Assembly: GCA_003208835.1 (NCBI GenBank)
Contig: QCVD01000001.1
Span: 102,089 to 166,088, forward strand
Source of the DNA: Synechococcus sp. AG-683-C23
Lineage (GTDB): Bacteria > Cyanobacteriota > Cyanobacteriia > PCC-6307 > Cyanobiaceae
Direction: 5' to 3'
Length of the DNA stretch: 64,000 bases
A model generated the notes under the pieces. It had not been told where the DNA came from. It did no database searches and was given only the letters and a program-made list of their open reading frames with translations. The translations under genes were made by a program, and so were the position numbers. This document shows, in pieces, positions 40,515-49,815 of this stretch (positions are counted from its first letter, which is position 1; each line of letters opens with the position of its first letter).

Positions 40515-42159
40515 TCGACCCCGAGGTCAGTACTTCATCGCAACAGCGCTGGGCGATCTCCTCCCCCATACCGGCACGACAGAGGCCTGCAGTGACATCA
40601 GGGTGAGGCTTATAGACGAGATAAGCGTTAGGTTCAGCTACCCGCACTGCCTGCAGCAAACCAAGGTTAGTGCACAGGCCAGGGGCACCAAACCGAATGG
40701 AGGCATCACTCTCGACTTGACCCACCACCAAAACCACGCGTTGAATCCCATGGGGGCGCTGCCAGGAGTCCGCTTGCAGGTTGTATTTGGTGATCGCCGC
40801 ACCCACCAACCGCTGCCGCAATTGTGCTGCTCGCTCAAGCTGGAGCACTGTCCACTGGCGATCAAACAACAATAGTTCTAAATCGCTGGGCGCGGTGGCG
40901 TCGTAGTACATGCCGCGGGCATCCACCACCCAAGAGATCGGATCAATGAGATCCGCCCCCAAGCCCACCGATCGAAGGAAACCATCTTCCACGTGCAAGG
41001 TCGGTAACTGGCGACGATCCGCAGCGCGCAGCACCCGTGGTTTACCCCGACGGCCCCACACCGCCACTGCATTCATGCCACTGCCTGGAACCATCCATGG
41101 CATTGGGAACCTCACATCGCTCCCTGCTAAGAAACGGCGCAGGTTGCGTTGTTTCCAAGGCGTAAACCCAAAGGCCTGCACTCGTCTGGGGGCCAACGCG
41201 CTCATCCGACGCTGCAAGCCAATGGTCCTCATCAGAGTTTCAATCGAGCAGGGTTCATGCTGATGAGGATCAATGCAACAGGGATATGCAATGAGTGCTC
41301 CATGCACTAAAGCCATTAACGACACACCTCGCTGACGGCGGTCCGGCGCAGCTAAGCGGTCGTGGGTGAGCCCCCAACCGGCATAAAACGGCATCCCAAA
41401 ACAATGCACAGGTCTCCCCCAGAGCAGCGCCTCAAATCCCATCTGAGAGGTGACGACATAGACCGCCTCAGCACGTTGCAGCAGTCCAGCCGGATGCAAG
41501 CCATCGGCACTCAAACGAATGCGGGGATGAACCAGATCCTTTGCACTGAAATGCCCACGCGCCCGACCATGAATGACGTCGGGATGCACTTTCACGACAA
41601 CCGTGCAGGACGGATGATCCGCTAGTGCCTCGCGCAGCATCTGAAGGAAATGCTCTGGGCTGGCCCAACCGAGGGGGATCGAGCAATCTCCGGCCGATTG
41701 ATCCACCACCAGCACAAAGCGCTCCTCAGGAACGGGAGAGTCCTGAACAGGATTGACTTTGCTGAGCCGCTGCTCACACCACAGCGCCTGGACCTGCTGC
41801 GCCCGGACGCGCTGATCGAGAGACAGCGGCAGCGTGATCAAGTGCTCGAGCCGACTGGGAGCCGTTGCATCAAAATGAACCCCCAGATCATCAATGAGAA
41901 GCGCAAGCGGCGGATCGCGTCTTCCCTTGCCGAGGGAGCGCAGGAATCCATCCTCGATGTGCCAAACCGGAAGCCCCCAGTGCTGACCGAGCCGTTCCAC
42001 CCGCCGCGCACTCGGACGGCGACCCCAAGCCAGCAACGCATCGACATCACGGCGACGACCTGGCACCAACTGAGCCGGCGCCAACAACCTCGGCAGGGTT
42101 TGATGCACAAGCATGCCCCGGGACGGCACACCGAGTCGCGCAGCAGAGAGCCTGGTCAT
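40453..42159 (-). CDS. kpsC: KpsC-like capsule polysaccharide transferase, frameshifted near its end
   Basis: [32 protein letters not shown]...[29 protein letters not shown]...; two-repeat architecture; ends prematurely as [21 protein letters not shown]. Confidence 0.87.
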   Translation of the reverse strand: [568 protein letters not shown]

Positions 42160-42191
42160 CGGGTAAGACAGGGCATACCGAATCCTCTCCG

Positions 42192-42884
42192 ATGGCGGCC
42201 AATGCTGCAGCGCTGGCCTTGATCCCCGCCCGCGGAGGATCCAAGGCAATCCCAGGGAAAAACCTTCAAGAGGTCGGAGGCCATCCCCTTGTGGTGCGCT
42301 GTATTCAGGCGGCGCAGGCAAGTCATCGCGTCACCCGTGTAGTGGTCAGCACTGATGACGATGCCATCGCAAACATGTCACGGGACGCTGGGGCTGACGT
42401 CATAAAACGCCCTAAGACCATTGCAGGGGACAACGCCAGTTCTGAATCGGCTCTGCTGCATGCCCTCGATGAACTGGCGATTCCAGATCAATCCCCAAAT
42501 GGACTCGAAGCCAATCTGGTGTTTCTGCAGTGCACATCACCGTTCACCACTGGCGCAGAGATCGACAAGGTTCTCGCAGCCCTCGACCAACCCGAGATTA
42601 ATAGCAGCTTTGCTGTTGCTCCTTGGCATGGCTTCCTTTGGAGGGCGGATGGAGACGGCATTAACCATGACCCAAATTCACCGCGCCAACGCCGCCAAGA
42701 CCTCGAGCCCAGTTACTTAGAAACGGGGGCGATCTATGCGATGCGCACTGCCCACTTCCGCGCGGTTGGGCAACGGTTCTGCCCCCCATGGCAACCCGTC
42801 GTGCTTGCAAATGCCGGTCCCGAAATCGACACCCCCCAAGATCTTGCTCTTTGTCGAGGGCTTTCCGTTGTTTTATCCAGCTAA
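42192..42884 (+). CDS. neuA: CMP-nonulosonate (acylneuraminate) cytidylyltransferase
   Basis: ALIPARGGSKAIPGKNLQEVGGHPLVVRCIQAA...VVVSTDDDAIANMSRDAGADVIKRPKTIAGDNASSESAL...LQCTSPFTTG. Confidence 0.9.
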   Translation: MAANAAALALIPARGGSKAIPGKNLQEVGGHPLVVRCIQAAQASHRVTRVVVSTDDDAIANMSRDAGADVIKRPKTIAGDNASSESALLHALDELAIPDQSPNGLEANLVFLQCTSPFTTGAEIDKVLAALDQPEINSSFAVAPWHGFLWRADGDGINHDPNSPRQRRQDLEPSYLETGAIYAMRTAHFRAVGQRFCPPWQPVVLANAGPEIDTPQDLALCRGLSVVLSS

Positions 42885-42904
42885 TTTCAGGGGATTCGTA
42901 CTCC

Positions 42905-44215
42905 ATGTCGATGGCGCCTAACGCTCCCAAGCGCCTCGAAGGTCGCAAAGTCGCGGCGGTGGCCTGTTTCGACTCATTCGGGAAGTTGGCGATGACGCTC
43001 CTGGCGGCCTGCCGCAGGGAAGGAGCCGAAACCACGCTTTATCTGCTCGAGCTCAACAATCGGGCACTGTCGCGACGACAACGGTTGGAAATCCGTCGGA
43101 TCGACCCGCGGACACCCATCGAAAAACATCTCTGGGGTGATCTGCGTGACCTCTGCAGCCCAATGGCTGGCGACGTCGATGCCCTCATCCTTGGCCTCGA
43201 CGGTAAGCGCAGTCGCGATGCTCTGCTGCAACTCCAAGGTGCCTGGGGCCGTGGTCAAACCAGGCCACGCCTGATTAGTGCCTATCCCGGCATTCTCTTT
43301 CGCTTCGCCCTGGAAGGAATGCTCGATCGCTCCGGTGCTGATCTGTTGTGCCTCAATAGCCAGCAGGACCTCTCGACTTACCAAAAAGGCTGTGCCGCAT
43401 TGGGGCTCGATAGCCGCAACGCCGTCGTCACCGGCCTGCCGATCCTCTGGCGAACCCATCCCCGAACGGACTTACCTGAGCATCCGTCGATCGTTTTCTT
43501 TGAACAGCCCTCGATTCCTGTTCATCCCCTCCAGCGCCGGTTTGTCTGTGAACAACTACGGGATTTATCGGCAGCCTGGCCCAACCATTCGGTGATCTTC
43601 AAACCGCGCACCTCCAGCATCGAGACCACCCTGCACCGTCGCCATGGGGAGATGGCCAGCGTGATCGACACCATGTCGCGTCAACAGAGCAACCTGAAGC
43701 TGAGCTTCAAGCCGGCTACTCAATTATTGCGCAAGTGCGGCTGCGCCATCACGGTGTCGTCGACGGCTGCGCTGGAGTCCATGGCCATGGGCATCAGCAC
43801 GCGCATCGTGGGCGATCTGGGAGTGACCGAAACCTTGGGGAACCATTTCTTTGCCGATTCTGGTGCGATCGCCAACTTTGAATCCATTCGCGACAACCCC
43901 TTTGAGGTGCTGCATGACAACACCTGGCTGCAGACCCAAGGCTGGAATCCAGATGGAGATGACCGCTTTATTGAAGCCTTAGTCAGCCGTCTCCAAACCG
44001 AGCCGCCTCCGCTGTCGGCGAACGATTTAGGCCCGATCAGCTGGGGAAGTGAGGCTTGGCAACGCACTGCTTTAGGCAATGGTGGCCGCAAGATGTTGAG
44101 CAGTGGGGGAGCTCGTTCCAGTCAACGAAAACGCCATCACACCCGTCGAATGATTCGAACGGTTCGAGACAGTGTTGTGGGTTTTGGTTGGTTATCGAAA
44201 CTTCTGCGTAAGTAA
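42905..44215 (+). CDS. Putative glycosyltransferase, first of three tandem related proteins (DUF6716-like)
   Basis: KVAAVACFDSFGKLAMTLLAACRREGAETTLYLLE...VIFKPRTSSIETTLHRRH...LRKCGCAITVSSTAALESMAMGISTRIVGDLGVTETLGNHFFADSGAI. Confidence 0.7.
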   Translation: MSMAPNAPKRLEGRKVAAVACFDSFGKLAMTLLAACRREGAETTLYLLELNNRALSRRQRLEIRRIDPRTPIEKHLWGDLRDLCSPMAGDVDALILGLDGKRSRDALLQLQGAWGRGQTRPRLISAYPGILFRFALEGMLDRSGADLLCLNSQQDLSTYQKGCAALGLDSRNAVVTGLPILWRTHPRTDLPEHPSIVFFEQPSIPVHPLQRRFVCEQLRDLSAAWPNHSVIFKPRTSSIETTLHRRHGEMASVIDTMSRQQSNLKLSFKPATQLLRKCGCAITVSSTAALESMAMGISTRIVGDLGVTETLGNHFFADSGAIANFESIRDNPFEVLHDNTWLQTQGWNPDGDDRFIEALVSRLQTEPPPLSANDLGPISWGSEAWQRTALGNGGRKMLSSGGARSSQRKRHHTRRMIRTVRDSVVGFGWLSKLLRK

Positions 44216-45247
44216 GTGAGCATCGTTCTGGTTTGCGATGGTGCACTGGAGCAGTACAGCTGCCATCGCTTCGCGGACGCCTGGCGCCAGACGGGTCGAC
44301 GTTGCCTCGTGGTGGGGGCCCCAATAGCAGGAGAACTGCCCTTGCCCAATCGCCCTTGTGACCTAACACTTCATCCGAAGGAACTCCTTGGCAGCACGGT
44401 GTTTGATCACGCCAATGCCATTGGTTTATTTCTACGCAATCCCGCTGACATCGAAACGATCACGACGGGTTACAGAGCCCTTCGCCAAAGCCGTGGCCTC
44501 TTGGCTGCCCCAATTTTCAGCGGACCTCTGATCCCTCTCGCTGGAGATGACCTAATCGATGCTTTTTTGCGGCGCCTCAGTTGTGACCTGATGATTGTCA
44601 GCGGCGACGATCAGTTGAAGCAACTGAAGGCCATGACAAGCTTCTGGCCCGCTGAGCTGAGCAAGCCCCAAATCTTGGCGACGGGCTTCTGGTTTCCGAC
44701 GCCCCCCCCGACACCGCCCAGCCCCAAACCATTGCTTGTAGCGCTGTTACAACGCGAGATCCCAACGCGCATTGGAGATAAGGAGCAATTGATTCGGCTT
44801 ATAAAACGCTGGGCTCGCGGACAATCCGAATGGACCGTCGTTCTGCAACCGGATCACCCTTGGAAGTTGACGCCAACCGTGCCGACTGACAACACCAGTC
44901 AACAAACAAATGTGGTGGAGGCGGCACCGGAACAAATGCTTGGACTTCTTCGTCAGTGCACGGCATGCCTGACGGTGAGTTCCCCCTGGAGCCTGGTGGC
45001 GATGATGGGTGGAAGAATCCCTGTAGTTGTAGGGGACTACGGCATTCAATCCGAGCAACACACCACCACCTTTTTCGGCTGTGGAGCCATGCATCGTCTC
45101 CGCGACCTAGGGGGACTGCACAAATTGCAGAAGCTTCCCTTGGTCAACCAAGGTTGGCTTGAGGCCATAGGGGGGAGCATCAAAGACGGTCCGGCCCGCG
45201 TACTTGTAGCTCTAGATACCTTGCGTCCCGCGACGACTGCTCCATGA
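44216..45247 (+). CDS. Putative glycosyltransferase, second tandem copy (divergent)
   Basis: VVLQPDHPWK...MLGLLRQCTACLTVSSPWSLVAMMGGRIPVVVGDYGIQSEQHTTTFFGCGAMHRL, parallel to the flanking copies. Confidence 0.6.
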   Translation: MSIVLVCDGALEQYSCHRFADAWRQTGRRCLVVGAPIAGELPLPNRPCDLTLHPKELLGSTVFDHANAIGLFLRNPADIETITTGYRALRQSRGLLAAPIFSGPLIPLAGDDLIDAFLRRLSCDLMIVSGDDQLKQLKAMTSFWPAELSKPQILATGFWFPTPPPTPPSPKPLLVALLQREIPTRIGDKEQLIRLIKRWARGQSEWTVVLQPDHPWKLTPTVPTDNTSQQTNVVEAAPEQMLGLLRQCTACLTVSSPWSLVAMMGGRIPVVVGDYGIQSEQHTTTFFGCGAMHRLRDLGGLHKLQKLPLVNQGWLEAIGGSIKDGPARVLVALDTLRPATTAP

Positions 45248-46545
45248 CGCGTCCGCTGAAACTCCTGCTCATCGCCGATAGCGACAGTCAACTTTTGGCC
45301 TGTGAAGCACTTTGTCGATGCCAAACCGCATGGTCCGTGGAGTTCACCATCAATGTCATTCCCAGGGAGGGAACGCCCCAACAAATCCTTCAACGCATTG
45401 CCAACCTAGGCACGCTCTGGCGTCAGAATCTGAGACGACTACTTAATAATCCGAAGCTTCTGCGGTTCGACGCTGTTGGTGTGTTCCTCACAGGGAGCAA
45501 GCTGAACGACATCCGAATCGCCCTCGAACGGCGCCAGCAACGACCCAAGCTGTTTTGTGGATTTAATGGCGTCGTGCTGGAGCACTTCATTGAAGGCATC
45601 AGCTGGCGCTTGGGCTACGACCTGATCTGCCTCAGTGGCCCACGCGACCGTGATGCTCTGAACCAGCTAGTGGCCAATACCCCCTTCGCTAGCCAGCAAA
45701 CGGTGCTGACCGGGCTGCAGCGCAATGGAACAATTGAGACGCTCATCCCCCCTGCCCAACGGCCGAAACGGCTGGTCTTTGCGGAGCAAGTCGTGATGCC
45801 CTGCTCCGCCAGAGATCGGGCAGAAATGGTGCAGATTTTGGCGGGGTTGGCGACCCGTTCACCCAACTGGGAGGTGCTGATCAAGCCCCGGATCGCCCCT
45901 GGTGACGCGACATTTCACGACGTGGAAACCCACATCAGCTCGACCCTGCTCCAAACCCTGGGAGTCCCGCCAGCCAACTTGAAACTCGACTACCGCCCCT
46001 TAACGGACTTACTGCGTAAAGCGCCTCTGATGGCAACGATTTCATCGACGGCATTTTTTGATGCCCTGGACTTTGGATGTCGTCCCGTCGCCATGAACGA
46101 TCTCGGACTCCACGCCAGCCACGGCAGCCATGTGTTTGCGGGTAGCGGTGTCTGGCGTTCCCTCCGCGATGTGCATGATCTTGATGCGCTTGAACAAGAG
46201 CTCCAAGAACCAAATCCTCAATGGCTGGACTGGATGGGATACCACAAGCGCTATTGCGCTGACGATTTATTCGACGCTCTGGAGAACATCGAGCCGCCAG
46301 TAGCAACGGGCATCACGCATTGTGGATATCCAACCAATACCCAATCCAGTTTCAATCAACTCAGAGTCAGCGCAGAGGCGGCCATTTGCACAGCAGATTG
46401 GCGCGGAGCCGCTGACTTGCTCTCTCAAGCCGCACAAATGCGCCCACAGCACCGAGGGGTGGCCCGTCGCCACGCGGCCGCATCCTGCCGAAACCCATTC
46501 CTGCGAAGCGTTGGGCTCATCCTTTCGTATCGAGATCTGGGGTAA
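45244..46545 (+). CDS. Putative glycosyltransferase, third tandem copy (DUF6716-like)
   Basis: LKLLLIADSDSQLLACEALCRCQ...VLIKPRIAPGDATFHDVE...LLRKAPLMATISSTAFFDALDFGCRPVAMNDLGLHASHGSHVFAGSGVWRSL. Confidence 0.7.
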   Translation: MTRPLKLLLIADSDSQLLACEALCRCQTAWSVEFTINVIPREGTPQQILQRIANLGTLWRQNLRRLLNNPKLLRFDAVGVFLTGSKLNDIRIALERRQQRPKLFCGFNGVVLEHFIEGISWRLGYDLICLSGPRDRDALNQLVANTPFASQQTVLTGLQRNGTIETLIPPAQRPKRLVFAEQVVMPCSARDRAEMVQILAGLATRSPNWEVLIKPRIAPGDATFHDVETHISSTLLQTLGVPPANLKLDYRPLTDLLRKAPLMATISSTAFFDALDFGCRPVAMNDLGLHASHGSHVFAGSGVWRSLRDVHDLDALEQELQEPNPQWLDWMGYHKRYCADDLFDALENIEPPVATGITHCGYPTNTQSSFNQLRVSAEAAICTADWRGAADLLSQAAQMRPQHRGVARRHAAASCRNPFLRSVGLILSYRDLG

Positions 46546-46586
46546 TGTCAATCCTGGACTGACCTTGAGGAGTTAAAACAAGCACG

Positions 46587-48896
46587 GTGAAAGGCATCCT
46601 GATTGAACGCAATTTCACCCAGTTCGTTGTCTTTGCAGAAGACAGCATTCTGTCGGCACTTAGCAAGATCACGGCCAACCAATCAAGGCTGATCTTCGTC
46701 GTTTCCGAGAGCGGCATCCTCCAGGGTGTACTCACCGACGGTGACTTTCGACGCTGGATTGCAACATGCGGTGAGATCGACCTCAACAGGCCAGTCACAG
46801 CGGCAATGAATCCTGAATGCCGCAGTGCTCCAGAAAAAACACCAATCTCCGAGCTTGGTGAAGCAGTTAACAACTGGAGAGCATCGCGACCAGGGGGAGG
46901 CAAGATTCAGGCGCTGCCATTACTCGACAGCCACGGACGGATCGTGGCTGTGGCACGGCTTGGAACGGGCACGTTACAGCTTGGACAACACCCGATTGGT
47001 GATGAACATCCATGCTTTGTGATTGCAGAAATTGGAAACAATCACAACGGCGATATCAACATCGCACTGCAACTCATTGATGCAGCCCATGCGGCTGGAG
47101 CGGATTGCGCGAAATTCCAGATGCGTGACATGGGGCGTCTGTATAGCAATTCAGGGAAGAGCAGTGATATGGCGTCCGATCTCGGAACGCAATACACCCT
47201 CGATCTTCTCGAGCGCTTCCAACTCAGCGATGACGAGTTGTTCCGTTGTTTCGATTACTCAGCCAGCAAAGGGCTAGTACCCCTGTGCACCCCATGGGAT
47301 GAAACAAGCCTGCAAAAACTCAATAAGTGGGGAATGGAAGGGTTCAAAGTTGCCTCTGCTGATTTCACAAATCATGCCTTGTTGACACAACTTGCGGCAA
47401 CTGGAAAGCCACTAATCTGCTCTACCGGAATGGCGTCAGAGCTGGAAATTCGTTCTGGCATTCGCCACCTTCAAAAAGAAGGAGCCAATTATGTTTTACT
47501 GCACTGCAACTCCACATACCCAACCCCTTTTAAGGACGTTAATCTCCGTTACTTGGAACGACTTCGTGAATTAGCAGATGCGCCCGTGGGATATTCAGGC
47601 CATGAACGAGGGATCGAAATCCCCATTGCAGCAACCGCACTAGGAGCCGTGGTGATTGAAAAGCACATCACTCTGAATCGAGGGATGGAAGGCAACGATC
47701 ACAAGGTGAGCCTCTTACCGGATGAATTCAACCAAATGCTTCTTGGCATCCGTCGGGTTGAAGAATCGATGGGGCAAGGAGGCGAGCGGAGTATCAGTCA
47801 GGGCGAAATGATGAATCGCGAGGTGCTTGCCAAGAGCCTTGTGGCGTCGTGCGACATCGATGCTGGAACGACAGTCACAGAAGCCATGGTGAAAATTCAA
47901 AGCCCAGGACAAGGACTACAACCCAATCGACTTCACGACTTAGTTGGCATAAAGCTTCCAATCAACAAAAAAAAGGGGGATATTTTCTTCCCCTCAGACC
48001 TTAAAATGCAATCAGCTAAACCACGACCATTCAGATTTACACAACCCTTTGGACTACCAGTTCGTTATCACGACATCAGTATATTTTCGAAAGCAAGCAA
48101 CCTTGATCTTGTTGAAATTCATCTGAGCTATAAAGACCTCGAGATTGATCTCGATGTCGTCATTCCAGAGAAACTACCCTTAGGGCTTGTGATTCATGCT
48201 CCTGAGCTCTTTGCTGGCGACCATACACTTGACCTGTCGACTGCTGACGACAAATATCGGGAGCATTCCATCAAAGAGCTACAAAGAGTTGTTGACATTT
48301 CAAAAAATCTTCGCAAACGCTTTAAGTGCAAGGAGCCAGTACTTCTAGTCACTAATGTTGGTGGTTTTTCTGAACACCATCATCTCGACCCCAAAGAAAA
48401 AAAGCCTTTATATGATCGACTCATTCAAAGCCTTCAAAACATATCAACCGATAATGAAGTAGAAATTATTCCCCAAACAATGCCACCATTTCCGTGGCAT
48501 TTTGGAGGCCAGAGATATCACAATCTTTTTGTCGACGCCAACTTCATTCAATCCTTCCATAAAGAAACAGGAATGCGGGTTTGCCTTGACGTATCCCACT
48601 CGAAATTAGCCTGCACTCACTTGGATGCCTCGTTTAGCGAGTTCCTGAAGAAAATTCTACCCTTCACTGCACATTTGCATTTGGCAGATGCCCAGGGAGT
48701 TGATGGGGAGGGGCTTCAAATTAAAGAGGGAGAAATTGATTGGACAGAGCTTTTTAATTTAATCAACACTTACTGTCCAAACGCATCATTTATTCCTGAG
48801 ATCTGGCAAGGACACAAGAACCGCGGAGAAGGTGCTTGGATCGCTTTAGAACTCCTAGAGAATTACTCTTTGGCAACAAGAACGGACCTAAAGTAG
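46587..48896 (+). CDS. CBS-pair / NeuB nonulosonate synthase (with SAF-like domain) / xylose-isomerase-like TIM-barrel fusion
   Basis: CBS: DSILSALSKITANQSRLIFVVSESGILQGVLTDGDFRRW. NeuB: PCFVIAEIGNNHNGDINIALQLIDAAHAAGADCAKFQMRD...KVASADFTNHALL...GYSGHERGIEIPIAATALGAVVIEKHITL. C-terminus: LRVCLDVSHSKLACTHL-like stretch, HLHLADAQGVDGEGLQIKEGEIDW. GTG start. Confidence 0.9.
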   Translation: MKGILIERNFTQFVVFAEDSILSALSKITANQSRLIFVVSESGILQGVLTDGDFRRWIATCGEIDLNRPVTAAMNPECRSAPEKTPISELGEAVNNWRASRPGGGKIQALPLLDSHGRIVAVARLGTGTLQLGQHPIGDEHPCFVIAEIGNNHNGDINIALQLIDAAHAAGADCAKFQMRDMGRLYSNSGKSSDMASDLGTQYTLDLLERFQLSDDELFRCFDYSASKGLVPLCTPWDETSLQKLNKWGMEGFKVASADFTNHALLTQLAATGKPLICSTGMASELEIRSGIRHLQKEGANYVLLHCNSTYPTPFKDVNLRYLERLRELADAPVGYSGHERGIEIPIAATALGAVVIEKHITLNRGMEGNDHKVSLLPDEFNQMLLGIRRVEESMGQGGERSISQGEMMNREVLAKSLVASCDIDAGTTVTEAMVKIQSPGQGLQPNRLHDLVGIKLPINKKKGDIFFPSDLKMQSAKPRPFRFTQPFGLPVRYHDISIFSKASNLDLVEIHLSYKDLEIDLDVVIPEKLPLGLVIHAPELFAGDHTLDLSTADDKYREHSIKELQRVVDISKNLRKRFKCKEPVLLVTNVGGFSEHHHLDPKEKKPLYDRLIQSLQNISTDNEVEIIPQTMPPFPWHFGGQRYHNLFVDANFIQSFHKETGMRVCLDVSHSKLACTHLDASFSEFLKKILPFTAHLHLADAQGVDGEGLQIKEGEIDWTELFNLINTYCPNASFIPEIWQGHKNRGEGAWIALELLENYSLATRTDLK

Positions 48897-48897
48897 C

Positions 48898-49812
48898 GTG
48901 AACCAACTAAAACCCAAGCAAATCATTCTACATTGCGGCTTACACAAAACTGGAAGCACCTATCTACAACGAAATTTCAAAGGCAAGCACAAAGCTTTAT
49001 TAGACCATGGAATTTTATATCTTGGTCCAACAACATTTAAAAAGCAACTATGCCTTCTCTGGAGATACCTTCAGTGGGGAGAAAACAAGACAAAGCCATC
49101 TCAAGAGCTTACGCTCCAAACCCTAAAGGTGTTAACCGAACAAGCAAGTGATTCACAAGCAGAGATTCATACCATACTCATTTCTTTCGAAGCTATTTTC
49201 GGAACGCTAAGAACTGGCTTAATTCGAAAAAATCGAGAAAAAAAATCCAATCGTGAAAACAATCTAGGGCTCTATCGGTACACAAAAAACAGAACAAAGC
49301 GCCTAATACGTGGACTTGAACATACATTAGGGACCTCAGATATTAACTGGACCATCTGCTTTGCAAGCAGGCAGCAAGATGACTTCATTCGCTCATGCAA
49401 TATTCAGCTAATCAAAGAGGGTCATGATCAGACAGGCCTAAGCTTTGAAGAATCCACAAAAAGATCCAACTTTACGCATGCCAGCACAGACAGTTTGATC
49501 AAAAAATTAAGCCCTCTAAAGAAAAATCGTAATATCAAAATTGTTCCCTTTAGCTATGAGAACAACAGTAACCGATCCGACCCAACTATTTATCTAGATA
49601 ATTTTATTCATCTCATTCTACCTGAGAAAGGGAAGCAAATCATCCCTATCTTAATCAACAAATCAAATTCAAAAAATCTACACGAGGACATTAACCCTAG
49701 CATCAGTGAGAGGGGGCTTAATATTGCAAAAGAAGCACGACCAATTTTCACAAAACAAGAGTGGAAGTTGTTTCGAAAATTCCTGGAAAAAAACTTCCCC
49801 AAGAGCATCTGA
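48898..49812 (+). CDS. Sulfotransferase-like P-loop protein
   Basis: KQIILHCGLHKTGSTYLQRNFKGKHKALLDHGILYLGP: 5'-PSB-type P-loop. Confidence 0.7.
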   Translation: MNQLKPKQIILHCGLHKTGSTYLQRNFKGKHKALLDHGILYLGPTTFKKQLCLLWRYLQWGENKTKPSQELTLQTLKVLTEQASDSQAEIHTILISFEAIFGTLRTGLIRKNREKKSNRENNLGLYRYTKNRTKRLIRGLEHTLGTSDINWTICFASRQQDDFIRSCNIQLIKEGHDQTGLSFEESTKRSNFTHASTDSLIKKLSPLKKNRNIKIVPFSYENNSNRSDPTIYLDNFIHLILPEKGKQIIPILINKSNSKNLHEDINPSISERGLNIAKEARPIFTKQEWKLFRKFLEKNFPKSI

Positions 49813-49815
49813 CCA

